A stretch of DNA of 64,000 nucleotides. Source: Anticarsia gemmatalis (Eukaryota; Arthropoda; Insecta; Lepidoptera; Erebidae). Within the stretch, counting starts at the first letter, position 1; each line of letters opens with the position of its first letter. The stretch lies in NCBI RefSeq assembly GCF_050436995.1, contig NC_134747.1, positions 10,113,501 to 10,177,500 on the forward strand, read 5' to 3'. The notes beneath the pieces are model-generated. The model did not search any database and was not told the DNA's origin. It worked only from the letters and a program-made list of their open reading frames with translations. The position numbers were made by a program, and so were the translations under genes. Positions 14,113 to 26,338 of this stretch are shown piece by piece.

Positions 14113-16264
14113 ATGGACGTGATACATCAGTCTTTGCTGCAGCAAACATTGCAGAGCACCATTGAAGACCTTCCAGACGAGGTGCTGGAATTTATTTTGG
14201 GGTTTTTGCCACCGTACAAAGATTTACAGAATTGTATGATAGTTTGCAAACGATGGTATAATTGCGCACAAAGTAAGCGGATTTTAATTATTAGTTTATT
14301 TAACATTTGCCTGAACAATAACAATGTGAATATTTAGTTTACTGAGACTCATTTTTTATTTCAGATGTTCTACATAAAACTTCAATAAAATTAATTAAAG
14401 CAGTGGGGGAATTTAATATATTATGGAAAAACATAGCTCCTGATATGGTGCCAACAATTACGAAAAGATTTTCACATGCAGCTTGTGTTCTTGAGAACAA
14501 TATGTATATATTTGGAGGTTGTACCACTAACGCTACATCGTTCAATGATCTCTGGAGGTTTGATTTGTCTAAAAGACAATGGGTAAGACCCCTGGCAACA
14601 GGTACATATCCTGTTCCTAAAGCTTACACTTCAATGGTTCATTATAAAGACTGTCTTATAGTTTTTGGAGGCTGGACATATCCTTCTCATTCTCAGTATT
14701 ATCAAAATGTTACAATGTTCAATGAAATACATTTCTACTGTGTGAACACTAACAAATGGGCACTAGTACATGCAACTAACAGTCCACCACCAATGGCAGG
14801 GCATTCAGCGTGCATGAAAGGTGATGAAATGGTTGTATTTGGTGGGCTGGTCATGTCTGCTGCTCAAAATTTTCAGATACAGTGCTCTAATGATGTATGG
14901 GTTTTAGAAATTAGTTCATGTACTTGGAGGAAGCAAGCTACAACTAAACCCAAACCATCACCAAGATATGCCCAATCTCTGATATGTTTAGATTCAGAAA
15001 GATTAATGCTGTTAGGAGGGGTTCAGACACTTCACAACCGCTTTGTCTACAGTGACTGTTGGATATTAACTATGAAAGGACCAACTTGGACATGGAAAGA
15101 GTTAGCTGTGAAAAATAAGGAATGGGCTGCAGACAACATATGGTGTAATCCTGCATGTAGAGTTGGAGATAAGGTTGTGAGTTTAAGTAGAAGTAGAAAC
15201 GGTTGGAATGCAGCTAAGCCATTAGTCACTTCTGCAGTTAGGTTGTCTGCTCTGAGTAGACCTGAAGGAGCACCTGTGTCAGTTCGCATAGAGCAAAGCC
15301 TACAGAGACCTTTGGATAGAGATCTGAATATTAATGGTAGGAGAGGGGTGTTGCCAAGAAGACCTTCTAACCCACCTAGACAAGAGCAAAATAATCATGA
15401 TGAACCAGTAGCTGGTCCCAGTAATGAACAGGGCCAACTCCAAAACCAAGCAGTGAGTAATGAAAATAATTCTGAGTTAAATGGTCTTGCTGGCCCAAGT
15501 GCAGATTCCAGACAAAATGGTTTAGATGCTGGTAAAAAAGAACTTGCAATGAGAAGAAATAAAAATAAGGTTAGTTTAACAGCAATATTTTTTTTTTTTT
15601 TTTTAATTTTTAAAAATGGTTTTATATCCAACCAGCTTAATAAGAGGTTCTACAGAGGTTAAGCCCAAAGGCCTGCAATCATAAATGGGACACACTTAAA
15701 GTAATTGATATTAATTGAGTGTACATCTATCAATAATAATTAAATTGTAGAATAATTTTTTTTATACATACTAATGTCGCTTACTCTTTTCAGAATAAAG
15801 GAATGAAAATAGTGAGACAGTTACAAGAAGCAAATAAGTACAGGATGGCAGCCTTTGCCTGTGATCCGTCCAATAACACTGCCCCTGAAAATGATCTCAT
15901 AAATCAAAGACAAATAGCTCATTTAGAGAATAGAAGGGAACCACCACCTTCCCCACCAAACCCACAACCAAGACAGCCAGCAGTGAAGAAGATCCGACGC
16001 AACACTCTTACTATGCATGTATTAGATATCTCAACAGTTTTAAATGAAAACTCATTCAATTATGTGTCTTGGCTCTGCCCTCGTCTCGGCGAAATGACAG
16101 GGGCTCCAGAAGAGTTAGTTATGTATTCATTAGTGAAAGGTAATGGAGAACTAATAATGTTTGGTGGAGTTTATAATGATATCAGTTCCCTAAATTACTC
16201 TGAACCACACAGTATGTACTCAAACTCATTGCATTTTATTACACCACCTAGAGATATAATATAA
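14113..16264 (+). CDS. FBXO42: F-box/kelch-repeat protein, FBXO42-like
   Basis: The exons are 14113-14272, 14365-15569 and 15794-16264, with consensus donors (GTAAGC, GTTAGT) and acceptors (TTTCAG, TTTTCAG) and phases 1 and 0, giving 611 residues. Residues 16-50 form an F-box (LPDEVLEFILGFLPPYKDLQ...VCKRWYN), the Skp1-binding motif of SCF ubiquitin ligase adaptors. Residues from about 75 to 300 carry kelch repeats with paired glycines (YIFGGCTTN, IVFGGWTYP, VVFGGLVMS, MLLGGVQT), which would form a substrate-binding propeller. The Asn/Gln/Pro-rich middle is probably disordered. The C-terminal part (LSWLCP-type segment, ELIMFGGVYND) returns to kelch-like sequence. F-box followed by kelch is the FBXO42 order; vertebrate FBXO42 is somewhat longer. 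An AATAAA lies at 16658-16663. The gene is divergent from mitoguardin and convergent with XAB2. Confidence 0.88.
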
Positions 16265-16657
16265 TGTCGAACATAAATATGATCGAAGACCAGTTTCTAA
16301 AAAGCTGGCTTAAATAAGCAGGACTTTTTAAAAAAAAGGTATAATGAGTTCACAATATGAAGTAAATCACTTTTTAGAATTCAGCTATGTTCTGTTTGTT
16401 ACATTATGTGTTAACGCAAGATCATATTGTTTGCCACTACAGTTTTAGTTTATATCAGTTAAAAAAATTGTTGTAATTTAATAACACATTGTTAATTTCA
16501 TTTATATTTTATATTATTATGCTTCTGTGAAAATCTTAATTTTGCACCACTAAACCAATCCAAGATGTAAAAATCTTCAATCTTAATATTAATAATGAAA
16601 TGTGTTCTGTGATTTCTGTTGTAAATATGGCTTAATGTATATGTAACTAAGCTTATG

Positions 16658-16663
16658 AATAAA
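16658..16663 (+). terminator. Poly(A) signal of the FBXO42-like gene
   Basis: AATAAA lies about 390 bases after the FBXO42-like stop codon. On the other strand XAB2 stops at 16713 and has AATAAA complements at 16685-16690 and 16670-16675, so the two convergent transcripts end within a few tens of bases of each other. Confidence 0.55.
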
Positions 16664-16712
16664 AGTTGATTTATTACTATATTCATTTATTATTTCTAAA
16701 ATTAATTCATCT

Positions 16713-19614
16713 TTAATCAGTTTCTTTGACAAGACTACCAAAAACAGCAGCTGGAATATCTTTCTTTTGAACAGGTGCAACTTCTTCTTCATCATCACTG
16801 TTTTCAGACTCTTCATCAATGTCAATTTCATCAGGATTCACTACCTTATCTCCAGTGTCTTTGTTGAGACCCTGTGTTTCACCACGCACAAAAGCAATGT
16901 TACCCTTACTTTGTACTGCCATCTCAGCAGCCTTTGCCTCTAACATTCTCATACCATCTTTCATGCCAGGAGCCAGGTCTGACACAGTGCCAGCAGCTTG
17001 AGCTGCTGAACTTAACATTTGGGCAGACATCATATTGACTTGAGTGTTATAAGTAGCTTGTACACTTCGCTTGATTCTAAGCATCTCTCGCATTGTATCT
17101 TCATTACCATGCCTAACTTCGAATTCTTTCCAGGTGTTCCAGAATTCTGCAGTGATCCGTGGATCACACATTTGGCTACAATGTGCATATATAGCGCGGG
17201 CCCTGTCAATTTCTCCAAGACGTGTTTCCATTTCTGAGAAGCGTAGACACATTTCTCTTGCCCTCTCATCTGGAAGAGTTTCAATGGCCTTTTCGTATAT
17301 TTGGCGTGTTTTTGGAACTCCATATATTTCAGCCGCTTTTTTAATATAAATATTGAACATCTCAAACATTTCTTCTGAGAGAACTGCTGTTGTAGCTCTT
17401 TCATAAACAGCCATAGCATGCCTTGCCAAACCATGTTCTTCTTCTAACTTAGCATAAAGGAGGAAAATTGATTTAGCAAACTCGGGAGGACAATGTTCCA
17501 GACACTGTTCAAATAAATCTCTTGCTCTTTCAAGTTTTGTTCCTCCATATCTTTTCAAAAACTTAGTCAAATAAGTATTCCAAATATCATACACATTTGG
17601 CCATTTAAATAATGCTATGCCCTTTTCATAAGCCCTAAATGCTTCTTCAAAGTAATTGTGTTCTTCTAAAAATAAGCCATAATTTATAATAATCTGAGGT
17701 GTGGCAATCTTTAAGTCAATGATGTGGTCATAAACAGCTTTACAAGACTTATAAGTTCCAAAACTTTCCTCCAAATCTGCATACATTGACCACACTTTTA
17801 GAGATTTATACAACCTCATTTGCACTGTTTCAGTATCATCATGATAAGCAACCTTCCTGCTAGGAAGGACAGTAGCTTTTTGCATCAATTTAAGAGCCTC
17901 TTCATAGTTCTCATGCCTGATCTCCATTTCAGCCCATTCACACCAAACTGAAGCAAGATCATCCACTTTGGCATAGTTTACTTGTGTAGCCTTTTCAAAA
18001 ATAAGTCTTGCATCTTCTATTTGTTCATTCTTTTCATAAAACTTTGCAAATCCAACCCATAGAGTGTATAGTTTGCCCACAGCTAATTTAGGATCAACTG
18101 TTTGTACAGCTTCTGTGTATGTGTCAATGATTTCATGTGGCTTATCTTCATACAATTTAACTCTTTTATGCCATTCAGCTACATTATGTGGGTTCTGTCT
18201 CAAAAGTACAGAGTTCAACAATAGCAATCTTCTTTCCATCAGGTATTCAAACCTTGCAAGTCTGAGTTCTAAATCAATATCATCATCTTCAGTGGGGTTG
18301 GGTTTCTTGGCAACTTCTTCCATTTTTTTACTCAAACTAAGTTCTTCAAACTGTGCATAGGCATCAAATACTTGTGTGAAATCTCTAACAGTTGTTACTG
18401 TTTGTATAGCTTCTTCATATATATCTCTTGCTCTTTCAAAAAGACCACTCCTGACATAGTAATCTGCTAAGGAATTCCACAGATGTCCTAGTTGGTCAGT
18501 GTAGCGCCTCAGACCACCTCTTATAATTGCATCTACATTTAGGGAATGTATTTGATCAGGATTTTTTGAAATAAGTTCACACAGCTCATTCCATAGCTGA
18601 TGATTTGACTTCCCATGCTTGGACTGAAAATTCTCATTATTTACTATTTGTGCCAATTTAACAGCAGCTTCATCTAACTTCTCAATTGATATAAGATAGT
18701 CAATGTATTCTTCTGTATCCTCAGGACTTAACTTGAGATATCTTCGAAAGACTCTTACAGCAGTTTCAGGAATATTGTGCTTTTTTAGAAAGTTCAAATA
18801 TAGTGGCCATATTCTGTGATGTTGTGTTATAGGTAAAGCTCTGAGGGCACTATCAAAAGCTTTCCTTGTAATAGTAATTTTACATTGATCAGTCAAGAAT
18901 GTACAGTAATCCATCCATATTCTAGGCATCTTGTGCATGAAAACCAGTGATCTTTCAAAACAGTTGTTTACATCTTCATAACAAGGGTCAGTAATACATC
19001 TGCCTTTAATCTGACCTCTTCTCAATTTAAGGTAATTGTACCATAATTTAAAGGAACCTGGAAGCTCCTTGAGGGCTCTCTCATATATCATGTTTATTTC
19101 ATTTTTGGGGGCACCTTTCTTGTGTTCTATGTATCTAAGCCAGTGTTTTACTGAGAAGGGATTTCTCAATATTTCCTCTTCATATGGGAGGTCCTCTTCA
19201 CTCTGCAATTCGAAATAAAATTATTTTTATAATGAGCATATTATTCCTAGGTAGATCAGTACTTAAATGACATATTCTTAAGGCTGAATTTCATCAAAAC
19301 AGACAGGGCAGTTTAAAACTTATCTTGAAATATTTTTTTGTTGATTAAATTCTAAAATAAGTGATGGCGTATATAGTACTCTAGTGCTACTTTTGTTTAT
19401 ACAACAAATTGTAACAATTACATGCAATCGACAATATGTTGTCACAAACTCTAATCTAGATTTTCAAGAATATCAGGGCAGTGTATATGTATATATTATA
19501 TAGTGTATCTGCGTTTAGGCACTGTATAAACATATTTACAACAAAATGTTAATATACCAAAGAATATGAACTCACAAAAAATATATCAATTTCCTTTCCA
19601 TCTAACATAGGCAT
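16713..19614 (-). CDS. XAB2: Pre-mRNA-splicing factor SYF1 / XAB2 (fly fandango)
   Basis: The main exon is 16713-19202 (829 codons plus stop). The apparent start of its open frame is a TTG inside the splice acceptor TTGCAG|AGT and is not a true start. A first exon at 19576-19614 reads MPMLDGKEIDIFF, ends in phase 0 at a GTGAGT donor, and joins to SEEDLPYEEEILRNPFSVKH, giving 842 residues. The human protein has about 855 residues and the same EEDLPYEEEI opening. The body is a solenoid of HAT/TPR-type repeats (for example ITQHHRIWPLYL, YKSLKVWSMYADLEESFGTY, RHAMAVYERAT). It ends in an acidic tract and a conserved AAVFGSLVKE tail. The family works in the NineTeen-complex-associated spliceosome module and in transcription-coupled DNA repair. 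The second ATG of exon 1 (residue 3) could also serve as start. Upstream lies the divergent promoter shared with flacc. Confidence 0.94.
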
Positions 19615-20559
19615 TTTGTAATATTGTTAATTCAGCTTGCTATGGTAAAGTTTACAGTGTATTTAGTACTGTTTTATTAAATAAAGTCGTTAAATTGAGA
19701 ACTATAGGTTATGTTCTTCTATGCTAGTGATGACAGTCAATCAAACAACCAACTCAGTCGACAACAAAATGACACTAGTGATGCGACTCTAAATATTACG
19801 ACGATACAGAACAGTCAAGCAGGATCAGTGAATAGTAAATCTCACGTAAAGGTTGATTCATATAATCTTTGGCTTAGAACGTTATAAATCTAATGATAGC
19901 GATTGTTGGCGTTTTAATAAAAATAACCATTTTTATGGATTTATTTTATTCGATTTTTAAGATAAAATTACTAGATATAAAAATAAAATCACTTAATCAT
20001 TGTATTCTTGTAATTTTTAGGAATGATATGATAGTGTGATTTAAAGAAAGTTATTTGCTATGCCGTGGTTTAAATAGTAGGTAATTCCACCCTTCCTTCG
20101 GTTTTCTTTAAGGAGACTCTCGTTCATCACGTAAGTACCTAATCAATACATATATTACTTTCTACATTAATTAAAAGTAAACTCTGTAAAAGGTTTAATG
20201 TCTGAAATATAAACTGTAATTGTGAAAAGATTGTGATACTTTTGTATTGAAAATTGAAATAAGTAATAAGTTTATTTTTTAAAATACCTAGTCGTATTCT
20301 GAACTAACTAAACGTAGGGTTCTTTAGTCGTAAGGTAGTTGGTCTATGACCAGCTTTCTATTGGCCAAATTAATTTGTCAGCAAAATAAGGGAATTTCTA
20401 TTGGCCGATGATAATGTTCTTTCAACCATAGTGTGAAAGTGTTTATTTGGAAGATTGGTCCAAAAATCCATAAACAACAATGGCGGCGATTACGACGCCG
20501 GTAGAAATGTGTATTTTTAATCGCTTCTAATTGCGCGAGACCAATGTTTTTCCTTTATA
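19615..20559. promoter_or_regulatory. Divergent intergenic region, XAB2 / flacc
   Basis: 945 bp lie between the start codons of two divergent RNA-processing genes. The part near 20.3-20.5 kb is less AT-rich and probably holds the flacc transcription start. An upstream ORF at 20480-20530 is listed separately. No TATA box is evident. Confidence 0.5.
20480..20530 (+). other. Upstream ORF in the probable flacc 5' UTR
   Basis: ATG in a strong context (AACAATGG) opens a 16-codon frame, MAAITTPVEMCIFNRF, closed by TAA 29 bases before the flacc start codon. It does not overlap the main ORF. If transcription begins upstream of 20480, ribosomes would meet this start first, and reinitiation or leaky scanning would be needed to reach flacc. 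Whether it is transcribed is not shown by the sequence. Confidence 0.4.
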
Positions 20560-23500
20560 ATGTCAAAACAAGGAAAAAGAAAAATTACTGTCGAATTACC
20601 GAAATCAAAAGATCTAGCTAATAGGCCTAGTGTTTTTGAGCGACTTGGTACTAAAAAATCCAGCGCTAAAAAAACAACTGAACATTGTAGACAGTGGGCA
20701 CAAAACGGGAGTTGCGCTTACGGTAAAAGTTGTAAATTTGCATCAACGCATACACTTATAAGTCCTTCCAAACAGCGCGCAGCTAACAAAGACAGTGAAC
20801 ATAAGCGTCCTGTGAAAGATGATCCTAAAAGTAGGTTACATTCTACCGTGGTGGTTCGATCAGGCCGTAGTCCAGATGGTGAAATCGACAACTGGGATCA
20901 AAATGACTTAGAATACGCAGACACAGACGTCCTTGAAAAACGGCGACAACAATTGCAACGTGAGTTAGAGTTGCAATTGAAAATGGACTCCAGTAAAGAC
21001 TTGCGCAAAGAAAAAAAGAAAACTATGTCAAGTACTTCCTCATCACGTAGCTCCAGTTCTTCGAGCGTGTCGTCATCTTCATCAGACAACAGCTCATCAT
21101 CCTCGTCCTCGGGCAGGTAAATATTCGATTAGTTAATATCATTTTGCATGAGATTGTTGTACATTGCAATATTTAAAGATTGTATTGCAACCCATTATGT
21201 AATTATTTGTAATATTGTATATCTATTATTATTATTTTAGGGAAGCTAGGCGTAAAGGTAAAAAAGGAAAATTGAAAAGGAATTCAAGTTCCTCTTCTGA
21301 TGGTGATGTCCCATCAAAGAAGAAATTTATTAAAACTGATACTCTAAAAAGAGATAAAAGTGAAAGCAAAAAAACTGTAGTGAAAAAAGACGACAGACTT
21401 TTAAAGAAACATGATACTCCTGTTAAAAAGAAGCCAGTAACTAAGACTACCATAGGAAAAAAATCTTTATCACCAGGGAAAAAATCTGGTGGGACACCTC
21501 CAATTACATCTAAGAGCCTTACTAAAAGCACAGTTAAACATGGTAAGTCTCCACAGAGAAGAGAAAGGAGAAGTATTTCTCCACATAGTGCAAGAGATAA
21601 AGACAAAGATAGGGACCGTGCTAAAGAAAAAGAACGTGAGAAGGAAAGAGAAAAGGAGCGGGAAAAAGAAAGAGAGAGAACAAGAGTCCGTAGTAGATCT
21701 CCAAGGAAGGCTAGATCTAGGTCGCCTCGACAGCATGCTTCTCATTCCAAAGACATCAGAAAGAAGGAGAGCTCTGAACGAAGTAGACCAGTGTCTCCCA
21801 AGAAGCAAACCAGAAGGGATGGGAGTGCAGAAAGACATAGGAAGAGATCAGCCAGTAGAGACAGAGATAGGGGACGAGATCACAAAGATAGGTCATTGGA
21901 GAGAAGGAAGGACAAACATGATGATAAAGACAGGCATGATAGAAAGGATAGAGGTCGAGATAGACCTAAGGAGAGTAAACGCGAGGACAGTAAACGCAGG
22001 GGAAGGGGAGGTGATAGAGGCCTTGGTGGCAGAAGTGCATCTGACAAAGGACTGGAAAAACCTAACAAACCAATGGAAAGGCTTTTACCCAGACCAGAGG
22101 AAAGGCTAGCGGCCTTGGCAGCTATTTCAAATAGGGCTCTTGACATTGACAAAAATTCCTCAACATCTAAGGACAGACAGGATTCTCATTCTGAACGGGG
22201 TGGTCGCAAACAGGACCGACTTGAAAGAGATCGGTCAACAAAGAGAGACAGATTGGATAGCATGGATAGAGATCAAGGTGACTATGAAATGGGAATGGAT
22301 CGTCAATATGATAATGATCGCAACTTGGACCATTATGATAGGGGTGATGATCGTTATGATGATGGACCCAGAGACGATGACAGGTCTCCAGGCTATAATA
22401 TGCAGGGAAGAGATCGACATTATGATCCAGGTTACGATATGTCGGGACCCCCGCGAGGCTATCCCGAGGACGATGATAGGCTATATGGTGACCACATGGG
22501 TGATCACAGGGGTGTTGACATGGGTAAGAAAATAATGAAACCGAAAGAAAATCTAAATTTAGTTTTAAATGTTAAAGTTCTTGTTATAGTTAATTGTGTA
22601 TTTGTCTAAGGTTATGATGATCGACATCCTCATCGCGACCGCTCATGGGAAGGGCGCTCTGGATCCATGGATAGAGAAAGAGGATATATGCATCCTCACA
22701 AAGAATGGGACAATGAAGACTATCGTGCTGGAGATTGGGGTAGAGACAGGCGTTGGCCAATGCATGATCCACAGGTAAAGCTAAAATGGAGTTTTTATGC
22801 CTGATTGTGATGCTTTCAACTAAGTACTTACATAAATTAAATATATGTCATCTTTTGCTTTAGATGAGTTTGCACTACCAAACTTTGTATTGGAATGAAC
22901 CAATTGATTATCGTAAACAATCTCCTTGCCTTATCCTATCACACATATTCCTTGGCTGTCCTTATCCTCACTTTGGTATGTGTATAATAATATAATATGT
23001 ATTATGTTGTTTAAATTACATATTGTTTTACTGTATTCATTTCTAAATTTTATTTAAAATAATGAGGTATTCTTACTCTACAGATGAACGAGTGGGGTGA
23101 CAAAGAAGCAGATGTTGATGCTTGGCATCATAGAGGTCACCCAGGGCCTCATCGTGGGAGGATGCATGGTAAAGGTAAGACAATTATAATTTAATTTCAG
23201 GTTAATGTCATCTGTTTAAGAAAGCTACAAATCATGAAATAATAATATTTCAGATGACTATGGACGTGGTATGAGGATGGATCTTAGAGGCGAGGGTAAT
23301 AAACGGCGACCTATGAGGAATGAACCAGAGCAGACAGTCAAAGAGTCTACTCCTTCTACTCAAACGGCTCCAGCAGCAGCACCACGGCCGGATGTCGAAG
23401 TGGACGATAAACCAATACCTGATGATCTCAGTGAAATCAGTGATGACCCTGATGACATACTCAATAGGGAAGATGTATGTTGAACATTGTGGACACTCTG

Positions 23501-24669
23501 TTTAATTTAAAATTTCAGATTATTGCAATTGAGTTTATACAAATAATTAATTTCCAGATGGCTGATCAAGTTGTGGATGATGACAGTCAAACTGCTATTC
23601 CAAATGATGAGAGTGTGTCAAAGCCAGAGGCTTCTGAAAAAGAGTCTACCCAGGTAATTTATTTACTCACAGTTTTTGTCTTTATGTTGGCGTGATATTA
23701 AGGTGATCATTGCAGTAGATATCACAGGACCATTGTGTGTAGTGTAGTGTAGTGTTCATTCATGGTTTTTTTTGTCCAGGATACAAGTGGAGCTGGTGAA
23801 GAGAAGGAATCACAGGATGCGAAAGATGAGGAAGATGTTACAAATTTGGACTTTGAAGAAATATCTGATGGAGAATTAGAAGAGGAACGTACAAGGGGTA
23901 ATTCTTAACAACAACATTGCAAACATTCATTTTACACCTACAATTTCAGAAATTGAGATGTCACTCTAGTTTTATCTGTGCTTTTACTATTTGTACTTAA
24001 TTATAACATTTTTATTGTTTCTTATTATAGCCGGCTTGGGTGACGCTCTTGGCGTTGATTGGGCGAGCCTCGTAGCGGATGTACGCCGACGTGAGCAAAC
24101 AAGCGTCTCTTCTGGAGGTGCCCGAGATCGTTGGAGGCCTGAGAGAGTTCTTGCAAGACTGGGTCTTTCATTGCACATGGCTGGAAAGGATATTGTACAA
24201 GATATTTTACAGAAAAATGCTGAAAGTCTACAGGATAAAGTTTCAGCACAACAGTCTGATAACTTGGAATCAAAAGATAACATTCAAGTTAATGGTACCC
24301 ATGATGATGGCAAAATAGATTCTAAGCCTGATGTGGCTTTGTTACATCCTGTTGCTGCTATTCAGGTATTTCTTTTGTGGCCTTCAGTCAAAAGCGTCGA
24401 AAATTTTCTGTAATTGTCAATTAGAATTATATAACTGGTTTGTATACTTCCAGGTGGCAGAACAGAAACGAAAGCGACAGCGTGCTGTGCTGTTTGGATC
24501 CGGTTGTGAAATAACCCGTGGTTTAAGCGCACGACGCGATCTAGCTTTGCGACGATACTTGTGTCATTTACCTACAGCAGAGCGGACTGGCCAGTCCCGT
24601 GTGACACCGCAAGCTTCTCTGTTCCATGCTGCTAGATCCATGTTATTGCATGCTCCAGTCAGTGGCTGA
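20560..24669 (+). CDS. flacc: flacc / ZC3H13-like subunit of the m6A writer complex
   Basis: Nine exons are proposed: 20560-21116, 21241-22523, 22611-22774, 23084-23174, 23254-23474, 23558-23653, 23780-23897, 24031-24365 and 24454-24669. Splice sites and phases all agree, giving 1026 residues. The N-terminus has RPSVFERLG (residues 22-30) and a CCCH-like finger (Cys43, Cys52, Cys58), as in vertebrate ZC3H13. A Ser-rich tract and a long Arg/Lys/Asp/Glu-rich low-complexity middle follow. The C-terminus has the conserved ALGVDWASLV and a helical end domain (VLARLGLSLHMAGKDIVQDI ... SARRDLALRRYLCHLP). The family bridges WTAP/Fl(2)d to the METTL3-METTL14 methyltransferase in the nucleus. One oddity is that the fourth zinc ligand of the finger is Ser62, with a His two residues later. 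A possible alternative exon lies between exons 3 and 4. AATAAA is at 24710-24715. Confidence 0.9.
22864..22975 (+). other. Candidate frame-shifting cassette exon in flacc
   Basis: Between flacc exons 3 and 4 lies a 112-base segment with a pyrimidine-rich acceptor (TTTTGCTTTAG) and a GTATGT donor. It is open in the frame delivered by exon 3 (MSLHYQTLYWNEPIDY...). Its length is 37 codons plus one base, so including it shifts exon 4 and gives a TGA after five codons. Skipping it restores the family-consistent frame. Inclusion would make a transcript prone to nonsense-mediated decay. It could also be a chance open segment. Confidence 0.4.
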
Positions 24670-24709
24670 CATAAACCCTAACCCTGGACAACCAGAGTTA
24701 AAATTGCTA

Positions 24710-24715
24710 AATAAA
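24710..24715 (+). terminator. Poly(A) signal of flacc
   Basis: AATAAA is found 41 bases after the flacc stop codon. The convergent dipeptidase gene ends at 25071 on the other strand, with an ATTAAA-type signal (TTTAAT on plus) at 25002-25007. Confidence 0.6.
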
Positions 24716-25070
24716 TGAAAAACATTCAAGTGCAATATTCAGACACTGTTAGTGACAAGTTAAAATCTTTAGTTCAAAACCTGGTGGATTGATCATGTTT
24801 GAAGGTTCCCGATGGCTGTAGCTAGTGAAAATTGTGGATTTTTAGTGGTTCTGTGACATACCTAAAATTGACATAGCAATTGAAGTGACAGTCAAATGTT
24901 TTATGAACTTCACTGATAGAATAGACTAAAAACTTAAGTGCAAAAGTGGTTCAAGGTATTTGAAACAAATTGTGTTCCTTGATTAAATTCATTTATATTT
25001 GTTTAATATAATAAAATATATAAATAATTTTGTATATTGTGTTTGAATATAATATCAAAATAAATATACA

Positions 25071-26338
25071 TCAGCAAACTTCCTTCTCACATAAAAACGA
25101 CACATCAGAACCAACAGCATACTCCTTTTTGCCAACTCTAAAACAAGAGAAAATAAAAAAAAATAAGGTAGTTGGGACCACAATGGTCAAATCTTAGCTT
25201 GTCTCTCTAGAGTCATCTCACTGGCCCCAAACTGGCCCAAATGAATGATGACATCCTAATGTTTGTAATAATTTAAAAAGTCAATGGTGTACACTCATAA
25301 TATGACTGCAAGTTTGAAATGTCTACATTTATTTTATTAATATCATAGTTTATTTTTGATTCATTATAATATAGATAGAATTAAGAATTTTGAGTGATAA
25401 TCTTTCAAGCAACTAAAACATAATATTTGTAAAAACCTTTCAATACTTGCAGTTATTCAACCCATTTAGGCATATACTGGTACTTATTGAATGTATAATA
25501 CATCAACTGTAATGTGTAACTACCTATAACCAGCAGTAAAACTAAAAATGTATAGATACTTACATGTCAAATAAGACACCACCGGCAATTCCTTTGAGCA
25601 TCAATGTGAAACCATCAACATGCAATATAGATCCTTCTCTTAAGCCCAGCACAGGTCTTGCATGGCTCATTTGCATATATTCAGAGATTCTTTGGTCTCT
25701 AGTCTCTCCCTTGTGAGTTTCACTTTCAATTTTGTCTATGTAGTGAGGGTTAACATTGAAAGGCACAATTCCGATAGCTTCAAAACTAGGAGGAAATATT
25801 ATAGGCATATCATTTGTAGTATGAATACTTTTGGTTGCAACATTAGTTCCAGCACTGCTTCCAATGTAGACCAGGCTACCTTCATCCACTTTTGTTTTTA
25901 TAAGATTTACTAGATTTTTCTCATAAAGTGTTTTTAGTAGAAGAAAAGTGTTTCCTCCCCCTACAAAAATAGCCTTTGAGGAACTAATTTTACTTCCAGG
26001 ATCAGGGAAGGTATGCAATCCAGTGATTTTGAAACCCCAAGGTTCAATCACATCTTTAATCTTAGCAGTATAGTTGTCATGATCTTTTTGTGCATATGGA
26101 ACAAAGACTAGTTCTGTAACATTATTTCTGGAACAAGAATCCATGGTTGGAGTTAGAGGAATCCATTAAATGTGCTTATAATAAGTAGTAGGATGCAATT
26201 TATAATAATATATACAAAAAACAAATGTAGAACTTACTTTGACAGGAATGAGCAGATTTCTTGTTTAGCAAATTCCAGCATGGAATAGCCATGACAATTC
26301 GAAGACGAAAGTAACAGAGCTTGGCGACGGGTGGACAT
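25071..26338 (-). CDS. Alpha-aspartyl dipeptidase (dipeptidase E, peptidase S51)
   Basis: The minus-strand exons are 26238-26338, 25564-26127 and 25071-25137. Donors are GTAAGT and GTAAGT, acceptors TTCCAG and TTTTAG, with both introns in phase 2. The product has 243 residues, close to bacterial PepE. It shows the S51 signatures VGGGNTF, IGSSAGTN with nucleophile Ser125, TTNDMP with Asp140 and NPHY with His162, equivalent to the Ser-Asp-His triad of the family, which cleaves N-terminal aspartyl dipeptides in the cytosol. The open frame that appears to stop at 25560 is in fact spliced: exon 3 adds the usual GKKEYAVGSDVSFL ending. An in-frame ATG 35 codons upstream (26443) would add a basic extension with no acidic residue, described among the findings. 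The gene converges on flacc. Confidence 0.92.

Noticed and set aside
15047..15631. Minus-strand frames of 78-80 codons opposite the FBXO42-like exon
   Set aside because: Shadows of a well-supported coding exon on the other strand.
21232..22535. Several 60-206-codon frames on both strands across flacc exon 2
   Set aside because: They are shadows created by the repetitive Arg/Lys/Asp codons of flacc. Only the chosen frame links in phase with the neighbouring exons.
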